Source of the DNA: Archegozetes longisetosus
Lineage: Eukaryota > Arthropoda > Arachnida > Sarcoptiformes > Trhypochthoniidae
Direction of reading: 5' to 3'
NCBI GenBank assembly: GCA_018873245.2
Contig: JAEMBT020000009.1
Coordinates: 7,891,288 to 7,955,287 of the forward strand
DNA length: 64,000 nt
Part shown: positions 11,586 through 23,999 of the stretch, piece by piece
How positions within the stretch are numbered: the first letter of the stretch is position 1
Layout: each line of letters begins with the position of its first letter
Position numbers and translations under genes: made by a program
The notes under the pieces: generated by a model
The model's database searches: none
What the model was told of the DNA's origin: nothing
Seen by the model: only the letters and a program-made list of their open reading frames with translations

Positions 11586-11714
11586 TTATCGTTTTGAATG
11601 AGTATCTAATTCTTTTCCGTTTATAGTCTATTATTAAATAAATTGATAGCAAATTCGTAGTACCATTGGGACAAAATAAGAGCACATATTTTTAAAAAGG
11701 TTAAATATATACTT

Positions 11715-12240
11715 ATATCAAAAGTCTAAAGATGACAAAGTTTTCAACGAAAATAACTCATACATGTTGAAGTAACAAATTGTCAGTTGCGTGCAGTCAA
11801 TTTCATGGATATCCGTAAAGATGAGGATTACAAATAAAAGTACATAAAAAGGATATACGTGCGGTGGAAAAAGTTATAAAAGGGGGTCACAGCAAAGACC
11901 ACAAATGATAGAAAATTAAAATAAACGTTAAGATAATTCTTATTTAAAACGAAATGAATGCGCGTAAGTGAAATATTTAAAAATATTCAATATGTTCAAT
12001 TACAATTAACAAAATTAATTTTGTAATTTCAAGAGATTATCATTTGTACTCTTTGCATTTCTCCCCGTGTAAACCCTTCGCACTGCCCTTATATCCTATT
12101 TTAATAGGCTTTTATTTCTTAGTAATATCAAATTTTATGGAACCCATAGATTTAAATGCAAACAATTGGTAATTTATTCATTTTATTAGAGTAGCGATTG
12201 TGTAATAAGGCTTCGAAGTTTGGGCGTAATAGTTACAATT
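11715..12240. repeat. Upstream inverted-repeat block, copy 4
   Basis: Left arm about 11720-11900 and right arm about 12035-12210, with the same motif order as the other blocks. The sequence from 11275 through gene copy 4 closely matches 18505 through copy 5, so blocks and genes 4 and 5 arose in one recent segmental duplication. Confidence 0.65.
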
Positions 12241-12328
12241 TGATGAAATAGTTGTAAATCTGATAATAAAAAGGACAAGCTTCTTGTTTTTTTTATAAGT
12301 CGATTAGGCGTTAAAAGTCATACTAATT

Positions 12329-12935
12329 ATGATTAATCAGAGAAGTAACAGTTTTCTGTGGAAAAAATGGTTACTATTTAGTGTCACACTTTTAGGAATA
12401 ATTGGTTCGATTGTGATAGTAATAAGTATTTCAAGTAGTTATACGAACGACGATAAGGTATTTATCAACTGATTGCTTATTTTTTGTTTAATAAATAAAT
12501 AAGAGATTGCATTTGTCTCATTTTTATCTTAATTGCGTTTATACTAAAACAGGGAATAATAATAGTTGTGATAGTCATCAATATTTCATTCAACTTATCA
12601 GGACTGTTTGGCGCTTATAAAGAACATTTCAGCATGACTATGACTTATGCCAGTTTTATGGTATTTGTTACATTTGTTAGTTTTTCAATAGCCCTCAAAA
12701 CCCCGAGTTATTGGTATTCGACGGTTTTTGTTTCCTAATAGCTGTATTGGCCTTCACCTTCGCCAGAGATCTTCGTATTCTCAGAAATCAAATGCTTGCC
12801 AATCTTGCTACTGTGATTACAGTTCAACCTCAACCTGTTATCCACATCGATCCCGGCTATAGTGGTCATCAAATTCAGTCAGCCGGATGGCAGCCACCGC
12901 CGCCCGCTTATACAAGCGATACAAATTCAAATAAA
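12329..12935 (+). pseudogene. Four-helix/PPxY gene copy 4, frameshifted and chimeric at its 3' end
   Basis: Exon 1 (12329-12457) is open and spliced as usual. Exon 2 starts at 12553. A one-base loss in the codons for the fourth helix, near 12722-12737 (ACGGTTTTTGTTTCC where copy 5 has ACGGTTTTGTGTTTC), brings an immediate TAA. The tail is still legible in another frame up to QPPPPAYTSDTN near 12930. After that the sequence switches abruptly to the block shared with 2425-2800, so the normal 3' flank has been replaced by recombination or deletion. Confidence 0.7.
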
Positions 12936-12944
12936 TGTTTAGCT

Positions 12945-13311
12945 GTTCCTCTCTCTCTAACACCACAGTGAACTTATTGAAAATTTTATGACTCGTGCTG
13001 ATTACTTTCTACATTTAATTTGTACGTTGTCCTATTCGATTTCTATGCATTTTTGCTAAGGCTTTTTTTTCAAATCAAAGCCAAGTGTACTGAATATTGG
13101 TCAAGTCATTGAACAGTTCGAGTAATGAGATTGGTTTTAATAGCAACTGTAAATACACTTATAAACTGCAGAGATACTTGAAAAATTTGCGGCATTTTAT
13201 GACGATGGATAATTATGTATTTTTAACGTTTATTCTAAAGTGTTGTATTATTTATATTTTGATATATAGTCCAAAGAACTATGATTAATAATAATTAGTA
13301 TGAGTAAATCT
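12945..13311 (+). repeat. Duplicate of 2425-2800
   Basis: The sequence from CTGTTCCTCTC through GATTAATAATAATTAGTATGAGTAAA is almost the same as 2425-2795, with roughly 5-8% difference by eye. It ends at the start of the Tc1/mariner-like reading, which here is replaced after ATGAGTAAA. Beyond it, 13312-13756 holds only unit leader sequence similar to 450-600 and 24240-24430. Confidence 0.65.
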
Positions 13312-14604
13312 TCGAGCGGTTGGTTATGGTGGCACTCGAATACTAATTATGCACATTAATAAACAGAATGACATTAACCTAAATTTATTCATATTTAAAA
13401 ATTTAACAAGTACATAATAAAATAATTTCAATCAAACTTCTCTGTAAATGGATTTACATTAACCTAATCTTAAAGTTTGAAATGATAATATTCGACTACT
13501 GATTTGACTAGGTTATAGTCTAAATCATTATGATGTTTATCAAGATCTTAATTCGTCTTAATTGATGTTAGTTCTTCAATTATTCGATTCAGCTCTCATA
13601 TGACAAATAAAACTATTACTAAATGTCATATGTACTACAATCTATAGTTCTATGACTAATTGTGGGCTTTAAATGAAAAAGAATTAGATACCCGATCAAA
13701 ATAATGAACCCAGTATCTAGTTATCAATTCATAAGTTGTGATAGGCAGTGACGCAATTAGTAGCCTGATCACGTGTCTTGGAATCACCTTAACAGTCCAA
13801 GCATTTTGAACTGTCTTCATGTGGAAGGAGTGGGTCATTCAAGGGTCGAGAGGTACTGAACGGTCGGAACGCCCACAGAACTCAGGGGAGAAGCCAAATC
13901 GATAGCATTTAACGAGACAAATTGATTTATGTAATAATCATTGAGCTACGCCCGCTGGTTGAAAAGATACGCCGCTTTTTATTTAGAAGCTGAGTGAATC
14001 CAGACTAATGGGTGTAAAGGGCTCCCGAGCTCCAAACCCAAGTGTGATACATCATTTAATTCAGTTCATTGAGTTGAACATTCTGATACTGCACTTGATT
14101 ACTTCCAATCCGAATCTGACTACTTCTGGCCAACTCCTGACGAGAGTGGCCGACCAAGCTAGATAATATATCGTTGGACTCAGGACATCGAACTAAGCAT
14201 TTCGATATCTCATTTGATCAATTACCTCAAGTAGTTTTCGAGATATTCAACTTTTAGTTTTTATAACTCCAGCATGTCGCATACAGCTGCTGAGAAAATA
14301 ATATGGCACTTAACTGCAACCCAGACCTAACTCCCTCGAAAATGAACAAACCTGGCTTTACTAAGTTTTAACCCAAATTAAACCTGATATGAACTAAAGT
14401 ATAATTGGTTAGGTCCTTTCGCGACTTAAGGTATTGTCCGTCACTTTATATCAGGCTTGTTTGAGTTACAACTTGAGAAATATAGGTTAACCACTAAGAG
14501 ATACCAAATCAAACAAAGACATTTTAAATGAAACTAAAGATAGGCATAATTTCTTATTTATAGCTAGTTTAAAGTTTGAACTTAGCGCACATGCACGCTT
14601 CTTT

Positions 14605-16309
14605 GTACTGTATTAATCAAATTAAATTAATCAAACAGCCGAAACGATGCTTTCTTACAAGACATGAAAGTTTGCATTTTAAACAAATCCAAAAAAATAC
14701 AAGTAAATCTATTTCATAGCAAAAATACATTTACAAATAAACATTTGTTCATAAATAGTATCAAAATTTTATTTCAATTAATATTAATAAAATTATTAAA
14801 AAATGCCGCAAATAGCTTAAGGCAGCGTCGTCTAATAATGTGGCGTTTAAGACAGGGTGTCCAACAACTCATAATAGCTGCAGGAGTGCCGTGTTCTGAG
14901 CCACAGTATCGAATATAGGTCGCCAATGGCTTCAAGACGGAAGTATTGAGCTGAGGCATGGAAGTGGAAGGAAGAGAAAATAATTAGAGATGAGGAGGAG
15001 TGGATCATCGAAGCTGGGAGTTTTTATAAATTTAATACGATCGATGATAATGCAAATGAAATTAGAGAAGAGCTAAATATGCAAATAAATTTCTCCTATT
15101 CGACAATCAATCCCAGATTATCAGGTAATTTCGGAACTTTCAAGTTCGAGTAATTTCTGAATTTGGGTAATTTCCGGTAATTCTAGAAATAGGTCGACAA
15201 TTATCGATACTTCAAACGAATTTTTTTCTGATTGGAATAAATTTTGAAATTTTTAAAATTATCTAAAATTCTCTAGAGATTTGACTAAGATCGCGGATCA
15301 TGGCTAAAAGGCTTCGTCTTGACGAAAGTACGAAGCAGGAAAGAGTCGAGGTAGCCGAGGAAAATATAGAACTTGCAAACAGAATTTGAAGAACTATCCT
15401 TTTAAATGAATTCACCTTCGAAACAGGACCAAAGGGCCAGTTTCGGGTTAGAAGAGCGGTAGGCACCTGTGAAAACCCGGAAAATGCTTTATTGGTTCAG
15501 AATTCGGGATAGAGCTCAGTTAAGTACTGCACCTGTTTTCCTGGGCCAGAGTCGGACCATTCATTCGCTCACAAAGAAATTTCAATTCTGACCAATATGT
15601 TAATCCTCCCGAGAATCACATGATTCCATACGCCGAAGAGTCTTTCCTCGATTCTGATTTCTACATACTCCATGATAACAATCGTAATCATACGAGTTAT
15701 CATTCCATGGCCTATTTGGTTCTCCGGTTTGTAAATGGATCGGGTTATTAGTCATCCTCCATATAGCCCAGACTGTAACCCCTATTGAGAACCTATTTGG
15801 CATCTCAAGCAGAAAAATTTTTAAAAATCGAAAAATATTCTCAACACAAGACCTTCTCTGGCAAGAAATACAAGATCAGTGGCAAAAATTAGGGCTCGAA
15901 ATCTCAACAATTTGATCATTGGCTGATTCAATGCCCGACCGCTACCGGAAAGTGATTAACAATAACGGATTTGCCACCAATTAATAAAGCATTAATAAAT
16001 AAGTTCAAAAGTTAAACAGAAAATAGATAAAAGTCGAAAAGAGTCGACTAAATGAAGTCTAGTGGACTCAAAATTAATTTCAATAATATTTATTCATTTT
16101 CTATATTGTAAATATTAGGTCAAATTAAAGCTTACTGACAAATTTCCTACTGATTAAATCTAATCGCAAACCATATTAGTGTTATTATTTACTTAAAAAA
16201 GTTTGTTTAGCGTTGTTTTAGTATTTTTTGGATTTGTTTAAAATGCAAACTTTCATGCCTTGTAAGAAAGCATCGTTTCGGCCGTTTGATTAATTCAATT
16301 TGATTAATA
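14605..16309 (+). mobile_element. Decayed Tc1-like transposon, right TIR interrupted by Tigger
   Basis: Terminal inverted repeats of about 95 bp pair 14609-14703 with 16225-16309 (GAAACGATGCTTTCTTACAA and its complement). The plus-strand reading shows Tc1 traits: a helix-turn-helix region near 14830-14990, with ELRHGSGRKRK directly after it, and ILHDNNRNHTSYHSMAY near 15660, which corresponds to the QxDNAxxHxA catalytic block. Another trace near 15780 corresponds to the NPIEN-type block. Multiple stops interrupt it. The right end is cut exactly where the Tigger element begins. Confidence 0.75.
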
Positions 16310-18198
16310 CAGTGCATTAAAACTCCTATAAAGTCAACTCCTTTTAAGTCACATAATTAATAGAGTCCCATCTTTGGGTCAATTTATTTGATTATGACTA
16401 GTCACATTAATTTATTGTCACAGTCACATTATATTTATAAACACGTGTATTTATTTTGATTTCTTTAGTCACTTATTTTTTTAAAACGGGGAAAAAGGTG
16501 AAAAACATGTATCTCTTTCAGTTAAGCAAAAATTTAAACATTTTATTTATGCGCGTTCAAATTCACACTTAAAACAAACCGATTTAGTTGATCGGATTAA
16601 TAAAGAGTATAAACTCAAAGTCAACAAATCTACTGTTTCCAAAATTATCAATAATTCTGCATTCGAGAAAAAACAGAGTTAAGCAAATATCGGTGGAATT
16701 CGTTCAAAGCCTGTGCGTTTCCCTGAATTAGAATATCAATTGAAAGAATGGTTCTTAAGATATGAAAACATTACCACAATTACGGATGGAATGCTTATTG
16801 AAAAAGGGAACAATTTGCAAAACAGTTTAATATAACTGAAGATCAGCTTCGCTTTTCAAATTTTGGGTACGTTCATTCAAAGAAAGAAATAATATTAAAA
16901 GTTATAATAGATTTGGAGAGTCAGGATCAGTCAATACAGAAGCAGTGGAGAAAGTAATTACTGTTTGATTTCCGAGCTGGAAAAATATGGTGTGAATGAT
17001 ATTTTTAATTTTGATGAGACAGCACTGTTTTATCGAATGGAATCCGACAGAACTCTTGCGACAAAAAGAATTAAAGGCAGAAAAAAGATAAAGTAAGAAT
17101 AACAATTGGCCTTTGGAAAACGCTACGGGTAAAGAAAAAATGTCTACTTTAGTAATCGGAAAATATAAAAATCCTCGCTGTTTCAAAAATGTACATTTAC
17201 CCAATATTGGAGTAAATTATAAAAATAACAGAAGAGCATGGATGACAGCCAAACATTTCAAGAATGGCTTCAAACATTTGATAAAATCATTAGACTTTCT
17301 AGTCCTGAGCGTAGAGTCCTTTTACTATTAGATAACGCAGGTAGTCATTCTCTACACGGAATTAAACTTAAAAATATCAACACTAAATTTCTTCCTTCGA
17401 ATACAACTTCAAAAATACAAACATTAGATGCAGGAATCATTGCATGCTTTAAAAGAAAATATCGCCGACATTTTCTAAGATTTCTAGTAGAAGAATTGGA
17501 GAAAATTTTATTTGTCCCTCGAAACTTAATTTAATTAATGCGATACGATTTGTAGCTGAAGTGTGGAATGAAGTCTCAGTAGACACAATCGTTAATTGCT
17601 GAAATCATAGAGGAATCATTAAAAGAATCACTTAATTTCTAAATACATTAACGATGAAGAAAACAATGATATGACATGTATCTCAAATGACATTGCGAAA
17701 CTCGATCTATATCAACCGATGTCTGTCGATGAATATATCAATTTTCATGAGGAAAGAGTTGTTGAAGAGATTATTGATTGCGACCCCATGAAAGAGTTAG
17801 AAAATGTTGATGAAGACGTCAAAGTTGATGATATTTGTACGGAGGAAATAAAAATTTCTAATACTGAAGCATTGGATATGTGAAAAAATTTCATTAAACA
17901 CATGGAGCACAATAATGACGATTTGTCAAGTTGTTTCAAACTTACGAAATCTTAAATTTGAAATTGAAAGAAAACAAGCAAATTCTCTCAAACAAACAAG
18001 TCTTTTTGATTATTTTAAGTTAGCTTAGTAAATTTCAGAAAAATTAGTCTATCATTTCATTCAAATTATCCGTAATTTTTCACTTTCACATTAAAATGCT
18101 TAACAGATATTTCTATACATTTTATTAAGCCACACTCTTTAAATGTCACATTCAAATTTTACTGGTCCCAAATTCGTGACTTTATAGAAGTTTTACTG
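16310..18198 (+). mobile_element. Tigger/pogo DNA transposon, damaged
   Basis: The ends read CAGTGCATTAAAACTCC and, inverted, CAGTAAAACTTC, each next to TA (16308-16309, 18199-18200), the pogo-type duplication. The plus-strand transposase fragments follow the expected order. A CENP-B-like helix-turn-helix lies near 16495-16680 (SLSVKQKFKHF.., VNKSTVSKIIN). The first DDE block (NFDETALFYRM) is near 17005-17040. ATGKEKMSTLVIGKYKNPRCF is near 17120. LLLLDNAGSH with FLPSNTTSKIQTLDAGI lies at about 17320-17440. Several frameshifts and stops break the gene. It sits in the right TIR of the Tc1-like element. Confidence 0.85.
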
Positions 18199-18627
18199 TA
18201 CACAGAAACAGACAATCCGCTATAAAGAAATTTAAAAGTTGAATATCTCGAGAACTACTTGAGGTGATTGATCAAATGAGATATCGAAATGCTCAGTTTG
18301 ATGTCTTGAGTCCAACGATATATCACCTAGTGGAGTCGAGAGTTGTCCTGAAGTTGTCAGGTTCGGATTGGAAGTAATCAAGTGCGGTATCAGAATGTTC
18401 AACTCAACGAACTAAATTCAATGATGTGTCGCACTTGGAGGTGGAGGTTTTGGAACCCTTTAGACCCATTAGTCTGGATTCTCTATGTTTTTATAGAAAG
18501 GAGCGTATCTCTTAAACCAGTGGGTGTAGCTCAATAATTATCACATCAATCAATTTATCTCGTTAAGCACTATCGATTTGGCTCCTCTTCCGATTTTTAT
18601 GGGCGTCCAGACCGTTTAGTACCTCTT

Positions 18628-18716
18628 AACCCATTCAAGTGTTCAGGAATGAGAAACGTTTGACAAAATCTTTTAAAAATAGATTTTGTCAAACATTTCG
18701 TATTCCTGGACACTTG
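18628..18716. mobile_element. Short palindromic MITE
   Basis: An almost perfect palindrome: CAAGTGTTCAGGAATGAGAA pairs with the complement of CAAGTGTCCAGGAATACGAA, and a short A/T loop joins AAAATCT to AGATTTT. It lies inside the right arm of the large element and is missing from the left arm, so it inserted there. The copy at 11405-11490 moved with the segmental duplication. Confidence 0.65.
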
Positions 18717-18954
18717 TATGTCAGGGATTCACTCATTACTCCAACTTAAACACAGTTCATGATACCTGAACTGCTAAGGCAATTCTGGGAGTGTAATATG
18801 GCTAGTTATTAAGCCTATTGTTTGGACCGAGTATCTAATTCTTTTCCATTTATAGTCTATTATTAAATAAATTGATAGCAAATTCGTAGTACCATTGGAA
18901 CAAAATAAGAGCACACATTTTTCAAAATGTTAAATATATATACTTATATCAAAA

Positions 18955-19480
18955 GTCTAAAGATGACGAAGTTTTCAACGAAAATAACTCATACATGTTG
19001 AAGCAACAAATTGTCAGTTGTGTGCAGTCAATTTTATGGATATCCGTAAAGATGAGGATTACAAATAAAAGCACATAAAAAGGATATACGTGCGGTGAAA
19101 AAAGTTATAGAAGGGGGTCACAGCAAAGACCACAAATGATACAAAATTAAAATAAGCGTTAATATAATTCTTATTTAAAACGAAATTAATGCGCGTAAGT
19201 GAAATATTTAAAAATATTTAATATGTTCAATTACAATTGACAAAATTAATTTTGTTATTTCAAGAGATTATCATTTGTACTCTTCGCATTTCTCCCTGCG
19301 TAAACCCTTTGCACTAGTCTTATATCCTGTTTTAGTAAGCTTTTATTTCTTAGTAATATCAAATTTTATGGAACCCATAGATTTAAATGCAAACAATTGG
19401 TAATTTATTCATTTGATTAGAGTAGCGATTGTACGATAAGGTTTCGAAATTTAGGCATAATAGTTGCAATTTGATGAAAT
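18955..19480. repeat. Upstream inverted-repeat block, copy 5
   Basis: Left arm 18955-19140 and right arm 19265-19475. The left arm reads GGATATACGTGCGGTG and TGGATATCCGTAAAGATGAGG. The right arm carries the reversed partners, including CCCTGCGTAAACCC and TTTTATGGAACCCATAG. Confidence 0.65.
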
Positions 19481-19559
19481 AGTTGTAGATTTGATAATAA
19501 AAGGACAAGCTCCTTGTTTCATTTTAAAAGTAGATTAGGTCTTAAAAGTCATACTAAAT

Positions 19560-20176
19560 ATGATTAATCAGAGAAGTGACAGTTTTCTGTGGAAAAAATG
19601 GTTACTATTTAGTGTCACACTTTTAGAAATAATTGGTTCGATTGTGATAGTAATAAGTCGTTATACGAACGACGTCAAGGTATTTATGTACTGATTGCTT
19701 ATTTCTTGTTTAATAAATAAATAAGAGATTGCATTTGTCTCATTTTTATCTTAATTGCGTTTATCCTAAAACAGGGAATATTAATAGTTGTGATGGTCAT
19801 CAATATTTCGTTCAACTTATTGGGACTGTTGGGTGCTTATAAAGAACATTTCTACATGACTATGACTTATGCCATTTTTATGGTATCATTTTCATTCGGT
19901 AGTGTTTTAATAGCCATCATAAACCCGAGTTATTGGTATTGGACGGTTTTGTGTTTCATAATGACTGGATTAGCCTTCGCCTTCGCCAGAGATCTTCGTA
20001 TTCTCAATAGTCAAATGCTTGCCACTTCTGCTACTGTGAATACAGTTCAACCTCAACCTGTTATCTACATCGTTCCCGGCTATATTGGTCATCAAATTCA
20101 GTCGGCCGGATGGCAGCCACCCCCGCCCGCTTATACGAGCGATACAAATTCATATAATTGTTCAGATTATCCATAA
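19560..20176 (+). CDS. Four-helix membrane protein with PPxY tail, copy 5
   Basis: Exons are 19560-19679 and 19775-20176, with a 95-bp GT-AG intron in phase 0, giving 173 residues. It starts MINQRSDSFLWKKW. The four hydrophobic segments are at about residues 15-33, 41-58, 69-85 and 92-111, with AYKEHF between the second and third. The tail carries PGYIGHQ and QPPPPAYTSD. It is intact by frame and the closest to the broken copies 3 and 4. About 240 bp of conserved 3' flank follows (GATAAAATGAAATATTG..). No function is recognised. Its first loop is shorter than in copies 1 and 6. Confidence 0.75.
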
Positions 20177-20699
20177 ACATATAAATCTTTATTTCGTAAA
20201 TGCACGCTAGATAAAATGAAATATTGCATGTTAAGTCATGACTCTAAAAACAATGTAATTGTAACATTAATCAGATATTATTAAGTTTTAGTTTCATCAA
20301 AGTTTATTCGTTGATTCAAAGAATTTATTATTCAATATAATACACACAACGCTTGAATAATGCATTTTTAACTTTTTTAAATTGATTTTTATTAGATTTG
20401 CTTGAATTTGTCTCGTACTTGAGAAATTTACTTATAATTACCAATGTGGAGTCTAAAGTAACTATTCAATGGATGGCTATCTGTTCAAAGTTAAATATTA
20501 CTACTAAAATTTATAAGCAATGCTTTTTATTAAAATTTTAATCAAAACAAAGTAACATTTTTGCAGAGATACTCAACAGCAATACTTAGGCCGAAAGTTA
20601 TACTTCACGCATTTTTATTACTCTTGAGTAAATAGAGGAACCATCCCTTTTGTTGAAACCACAATGAATTATCCATTGGAAAAAGAATGCTCAAAACCG

Positions 20700-21044
20700 A
20701 GGGCACTATGAATTCTCGACATCCCCCACTTAACAGTGACCCACTTAAGTTGTGGCCTAGCACAGTAGAATCTCTTTATTTTGAATGCGGTTCAGCCAAA
20801 AAATTTTGTTCAAAATAGCGAGTTTTCAAAACAACCGGTAAATTGAAAAAGATCCGAAATAAAGATTTTGCTCAAAATCTAATATCTGAGTGATAAACGC
20901 TAAAGTAGTCTCCCAAAACCTGCAGAATCTGGCCTACCGACGCCCCTTAACGGTAACCCACAGAAGTTGTAGCCTAGTACAAGACATTCAATTACCCGAC
21001 AGAGTTTTTGAGACCAGTGAATCGCTTAGGAAGTTACAGGCTGA
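20700..21044. repeat. Possible pogo-like MITE between short direct repeats
   Basis: The phrase CTTAACAGTGACCCAC..AAGTTGTGGCCTAG near 20707 recurs as CTTAACGGTAACCCAC..AAGTTGTAGCCTAG near 20945. Between them, CAGTAGAATCTCTTTATTTT (from about 20763) partly pairs with the inverted AAATAAAGATTTTG near 20860. This is weak evidence for an old MITE inserted in a repeated tract. Confidence 0.35.
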
Positions 21045-23997
21045 AACCGGTTGAACTAGACTTTACGTGGCCAGGGATTTTTGACATAAACTTTGTATAT
21101 AAATAGAAGTTAGCTTAGGCTGATTTCAGACATATAAGTTTTATTCACCGCAAATGGCCAGAACATTAATAAAAAAATTCTCAAAAATTCGAATAGACTT
21201 TACGTGGCCAGAGATTTTCGATATAAGCTTTCTATATAAAGAAACTACAACTCAAGCTGAGTTCAAATATACAAATTTCATTTGCCGCAAATGATTAGAA
21301 CATTGGTAAAAAAATTCCGAATAATCTAGCATATAGAAAATAACCGTAAAATAAATTTATGGAATCACGTTTCAACTCAAACCGATTGAAATCAACAGAA
21401 TTTCACTGTTCTGAATATATGTTTTGATGAAATTTCAAAAAATAAAAATATATTGAAAAAAATGAGAGAGCTAAGATCCTACGGGACCTTGGTCTAAAAT
21501 AGTACCTCGTTAGAAATATATATTTTGAACAAGGTCTTGACAAGGACTAAAAGATTATTAAATAACGCAGTGTTACTGCTGTAAAGTGCAAAACTAGATC
21601 CGTATAGTTTCACGATCACAAGATCCGGGAACCGTTTTCTTGCGTTCATGATGGAATATGGCTTATAAGTATGAACTAAATTAAAGATCTTGGCAAATAA
21701 ATGTACCGTTAGACCTAAATGTGTCATTGGAAGCGCCATAGGGGATGCACTGAGCATCGCTCAGACGATGCTCAGTTGGTTTAATAAGGCAAGCGGTTTG
21801 GCTTAGTATGTTAAAAGTCGATTGGAAATTCTCCGTGTCCGGTCAAAGTAACCCAGCTAAAATAAGCAAGCGAAAATAACGTCTCAATAATAACAACTAT
21901 TATAGTGTTTTTAGAAGGCTATTAATGATTTATTGCTTATAATATCAGTATTAATCTATATTAAGCGAGAAATTTCACATTAGAGCTCTAACATAAGCTA
22001 AATTTTCAAACCCAACCCAACCTGTACCCGTAAGGGTTTATAAACGGGTTACCCGTAAAAAACCCGTACAACCCGTGAAAATAACAAATATTCATAATTC
22101 AATATTTTATTAAAGGGCGTTCATTACTACGATTCATTACTATGAAATTATTGTATTCTGTCAGTTATTTTTTTTTATAGAAATCAAAGTTTGATCTTGT
22201 AAATAGTAATTTACCCACATTACTTGCATCAAGAGATAATCTTTTATTAGTTAATGCAATACAAACGTAGCTAAGGTTTCTCTCACTAGATAAATTTGTA
22301 GCAGAAATTGATAGTAAACGCATTAAAATTATGAAAAGACGCGGATATTTGAATTTATTTTGTGCCCAAAATTGCATTAGTGGAGTGTTTAGTATAAAAC
22401 TATGTGTTAAATCCAAATAATTCTGTACTTCGTCATAACTTCTATTGATTGAGACTGTTTTCTCTGCAATATTAATAAAGTCTTAGAGACTAAAGAGTCA
22501 ACTTTAACATCAGTAGTAATACTTTTATCAGGATTTCGTGTATTTTAGATATTAATACTTTCTGCAGTTGATTCCAATAAATTTATCTTCATAATTAGCA
22601 TTTAATTATTTTCAAACAAAATAATTTTGTTTATGTACGGGTTTTCGAGACAAATTTTTCAAACCCGACCCAATCCGACCAAACCCGACCCAATCCGACC
22701 CAACCCGACCCAAACCCGTAGGGGTTTGGGTTCTTGACGGGTTCCCGACGGGCTTAGGGTTTCATGTTCGACCTCTATTTCACATATGGCTACGTTATTT
22801 AATAATCTTTTAGCCCTTGTCAAGACCTTGTTCAAAATATATATTTTTAACGAAGTACTATTTTAGACCAAGGTCCCGTAGGATCTTGGTTCTCTCATTT
22901 TTTTCAATATTATTTAATTTCTTGAAGTTTCATCAAAACATATATTCAAAACAGTGAAATTCTGTTGATTTCAATCGGTTTGAGTTGAAACGTGATTCCA
23001 TAAATTTATTTTACGGTTATTTTCTATATACTTGATTATTCGGAATCATTTTTACCAATGTTCCAATCATTTGCGGCAAATGAAATTTGTATATTTGAAC
23101 TCAGCTTGAGTTGTAGTTTCTTTATACAGAAGGCTTATATCGAAAATCTCTGGCCATGTAAAGTCTAGTCGAAGTTTCGAGAATTTTTTTATTGATGTTC
23201 TGGTCATTTGCGGTGAATAAAATTTACATAGCTGAACTCTCTATGAGTTATAGATTATTTGCATATGAAATTTATCTATGGATTCTCTGGCCACGTAAAG
23301 TCTAGTCGAATTTTCGGGGATTTTTTTACCGATGTTCTAGTCACTTGCGGTGAATAAATTTTATATATTTGAACTCTCTATGAGTTATAGATTATTTGCA
23401 TATGAAATTTATCTATGGATTCTCTGGCCACGTAAAGTCTAGTCGAATTTTCGGGGATTTTTTTACCGATGTTCTAGTCACTTGCGGTGAATAAATTTTA
23501 TATATTTGAACTCAGCTTAAGTTGTAGTTTATTTATAAATAAAGCTCATGTTGAAAATCTGTGGTCACGTAAAGTCTAGTCGATTTTTCGGGAATACTTT
23601 TACCGATGTTCTGGCTATTTGCGGTGAATAAAATTTATATCTTTAAAACCAGCCTGAGCTATAGATCATCGGTACACTAAATTTATCTCTGAATTCTCTG
23701 GCCACGTAAAGTCTAGTTGAATTTTCAGGATTTTTTTACCGGTTTTCTGATCATTTGCGGTGAATAAAACTTATATATCTGAAATCAGCTTAAGCTATAG
23801 TTTATTTATATACAAAGTTTGTCGAAAATCTCTGGCCACGTAAAGTCTAGTCGTCTTTTCGGGATTATTTTAACGATGTTCTTGTCATTTGCGGTGAATA
23901 AAATTTATATATTTGAACTCAGTTTGAGTTATAGATGATTTATATACAAAGGTTATGTCGAAAATCTCTGGCCACGTAAAGTCTAGTCTAACTGGTA
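21045..23997. mobile_element. Foldback element with 137-bp tandem repeats in its arms
   Basis: The left arm (21045-21573) and right arm (about 22786-23997) are inverted repeats. The right arm contains seven tandem units of about 137 bp, each with GGCCACGTAAAGTCTAGTC (near 23155, 23293, 23430, 23567, 23702, 23836 and 23973). The left arm has two units in the opposite orientation (near 21061 and 21190). The inner parts pair over about 380 bp, including the GATCCTACGGGACCTTGGTC stretch. The loop carries a hAT relic. Unequal repeat number in the arms is typical of foldback elements. Confidence 0.75.
21981..22777 (-). mobile_element. hAT transposon relic with perfect 8-bp TSD
   Basis: The element is bounded by identical TTTCACAT copies (21973-21980 and 22778-22785). 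Its ends are TAGAGCTCTAACATAAG and, inverted, TAGAGGTCGAACATGAA, matching the hAT end pattern YARNG. On the minus strand, 22165-22416 encodes a hAT C-terminal dimerisation domain: LMQFWAQNKFKYPRL, then LLSISATNLSSERNLS, then NKRLSLDASNVGKLLF. The rest of the transposase is missing, so this is an internally deleted copy. Tandem AACCCGACCC-type repeats lie near both ends. Confidence 0.85.
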
Positions 23998-23999
23998 AA

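Larger units (their letters stand above)
13757..18800. mobile_element. Large element with ~0.5-kb terminal inverted repeats, carrying nested transposons
   Basis: The left arm is 13757-14255 and the right arm about 18240-18800, pairing in inverse orientation. Examples are GAGGTACTGAACGGTC against GAGGTACTAAACGGTC, GAGCCAAATCGATAG on both sides, and TCGATATCTCATTTGATCAA at the inner end. The ends read TAGCC inwards. The right arm has gained an 80-bp palindrome absent from the left arm. Between the arms lie a Tc1-like and a Tigger element but no coding sequence of the host element, so it may be a MULE-like or foldback element. No clear target duplication was found. Its right end recurs at 11275-11585. 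Confidence 0.65.

Noticed and set aside
17671-17939. Separate acidic protein gene after the Tigger DDE region
   Set aside because: It lies inside the Tigger ends and is the acidic C-terminal part of its transposase.
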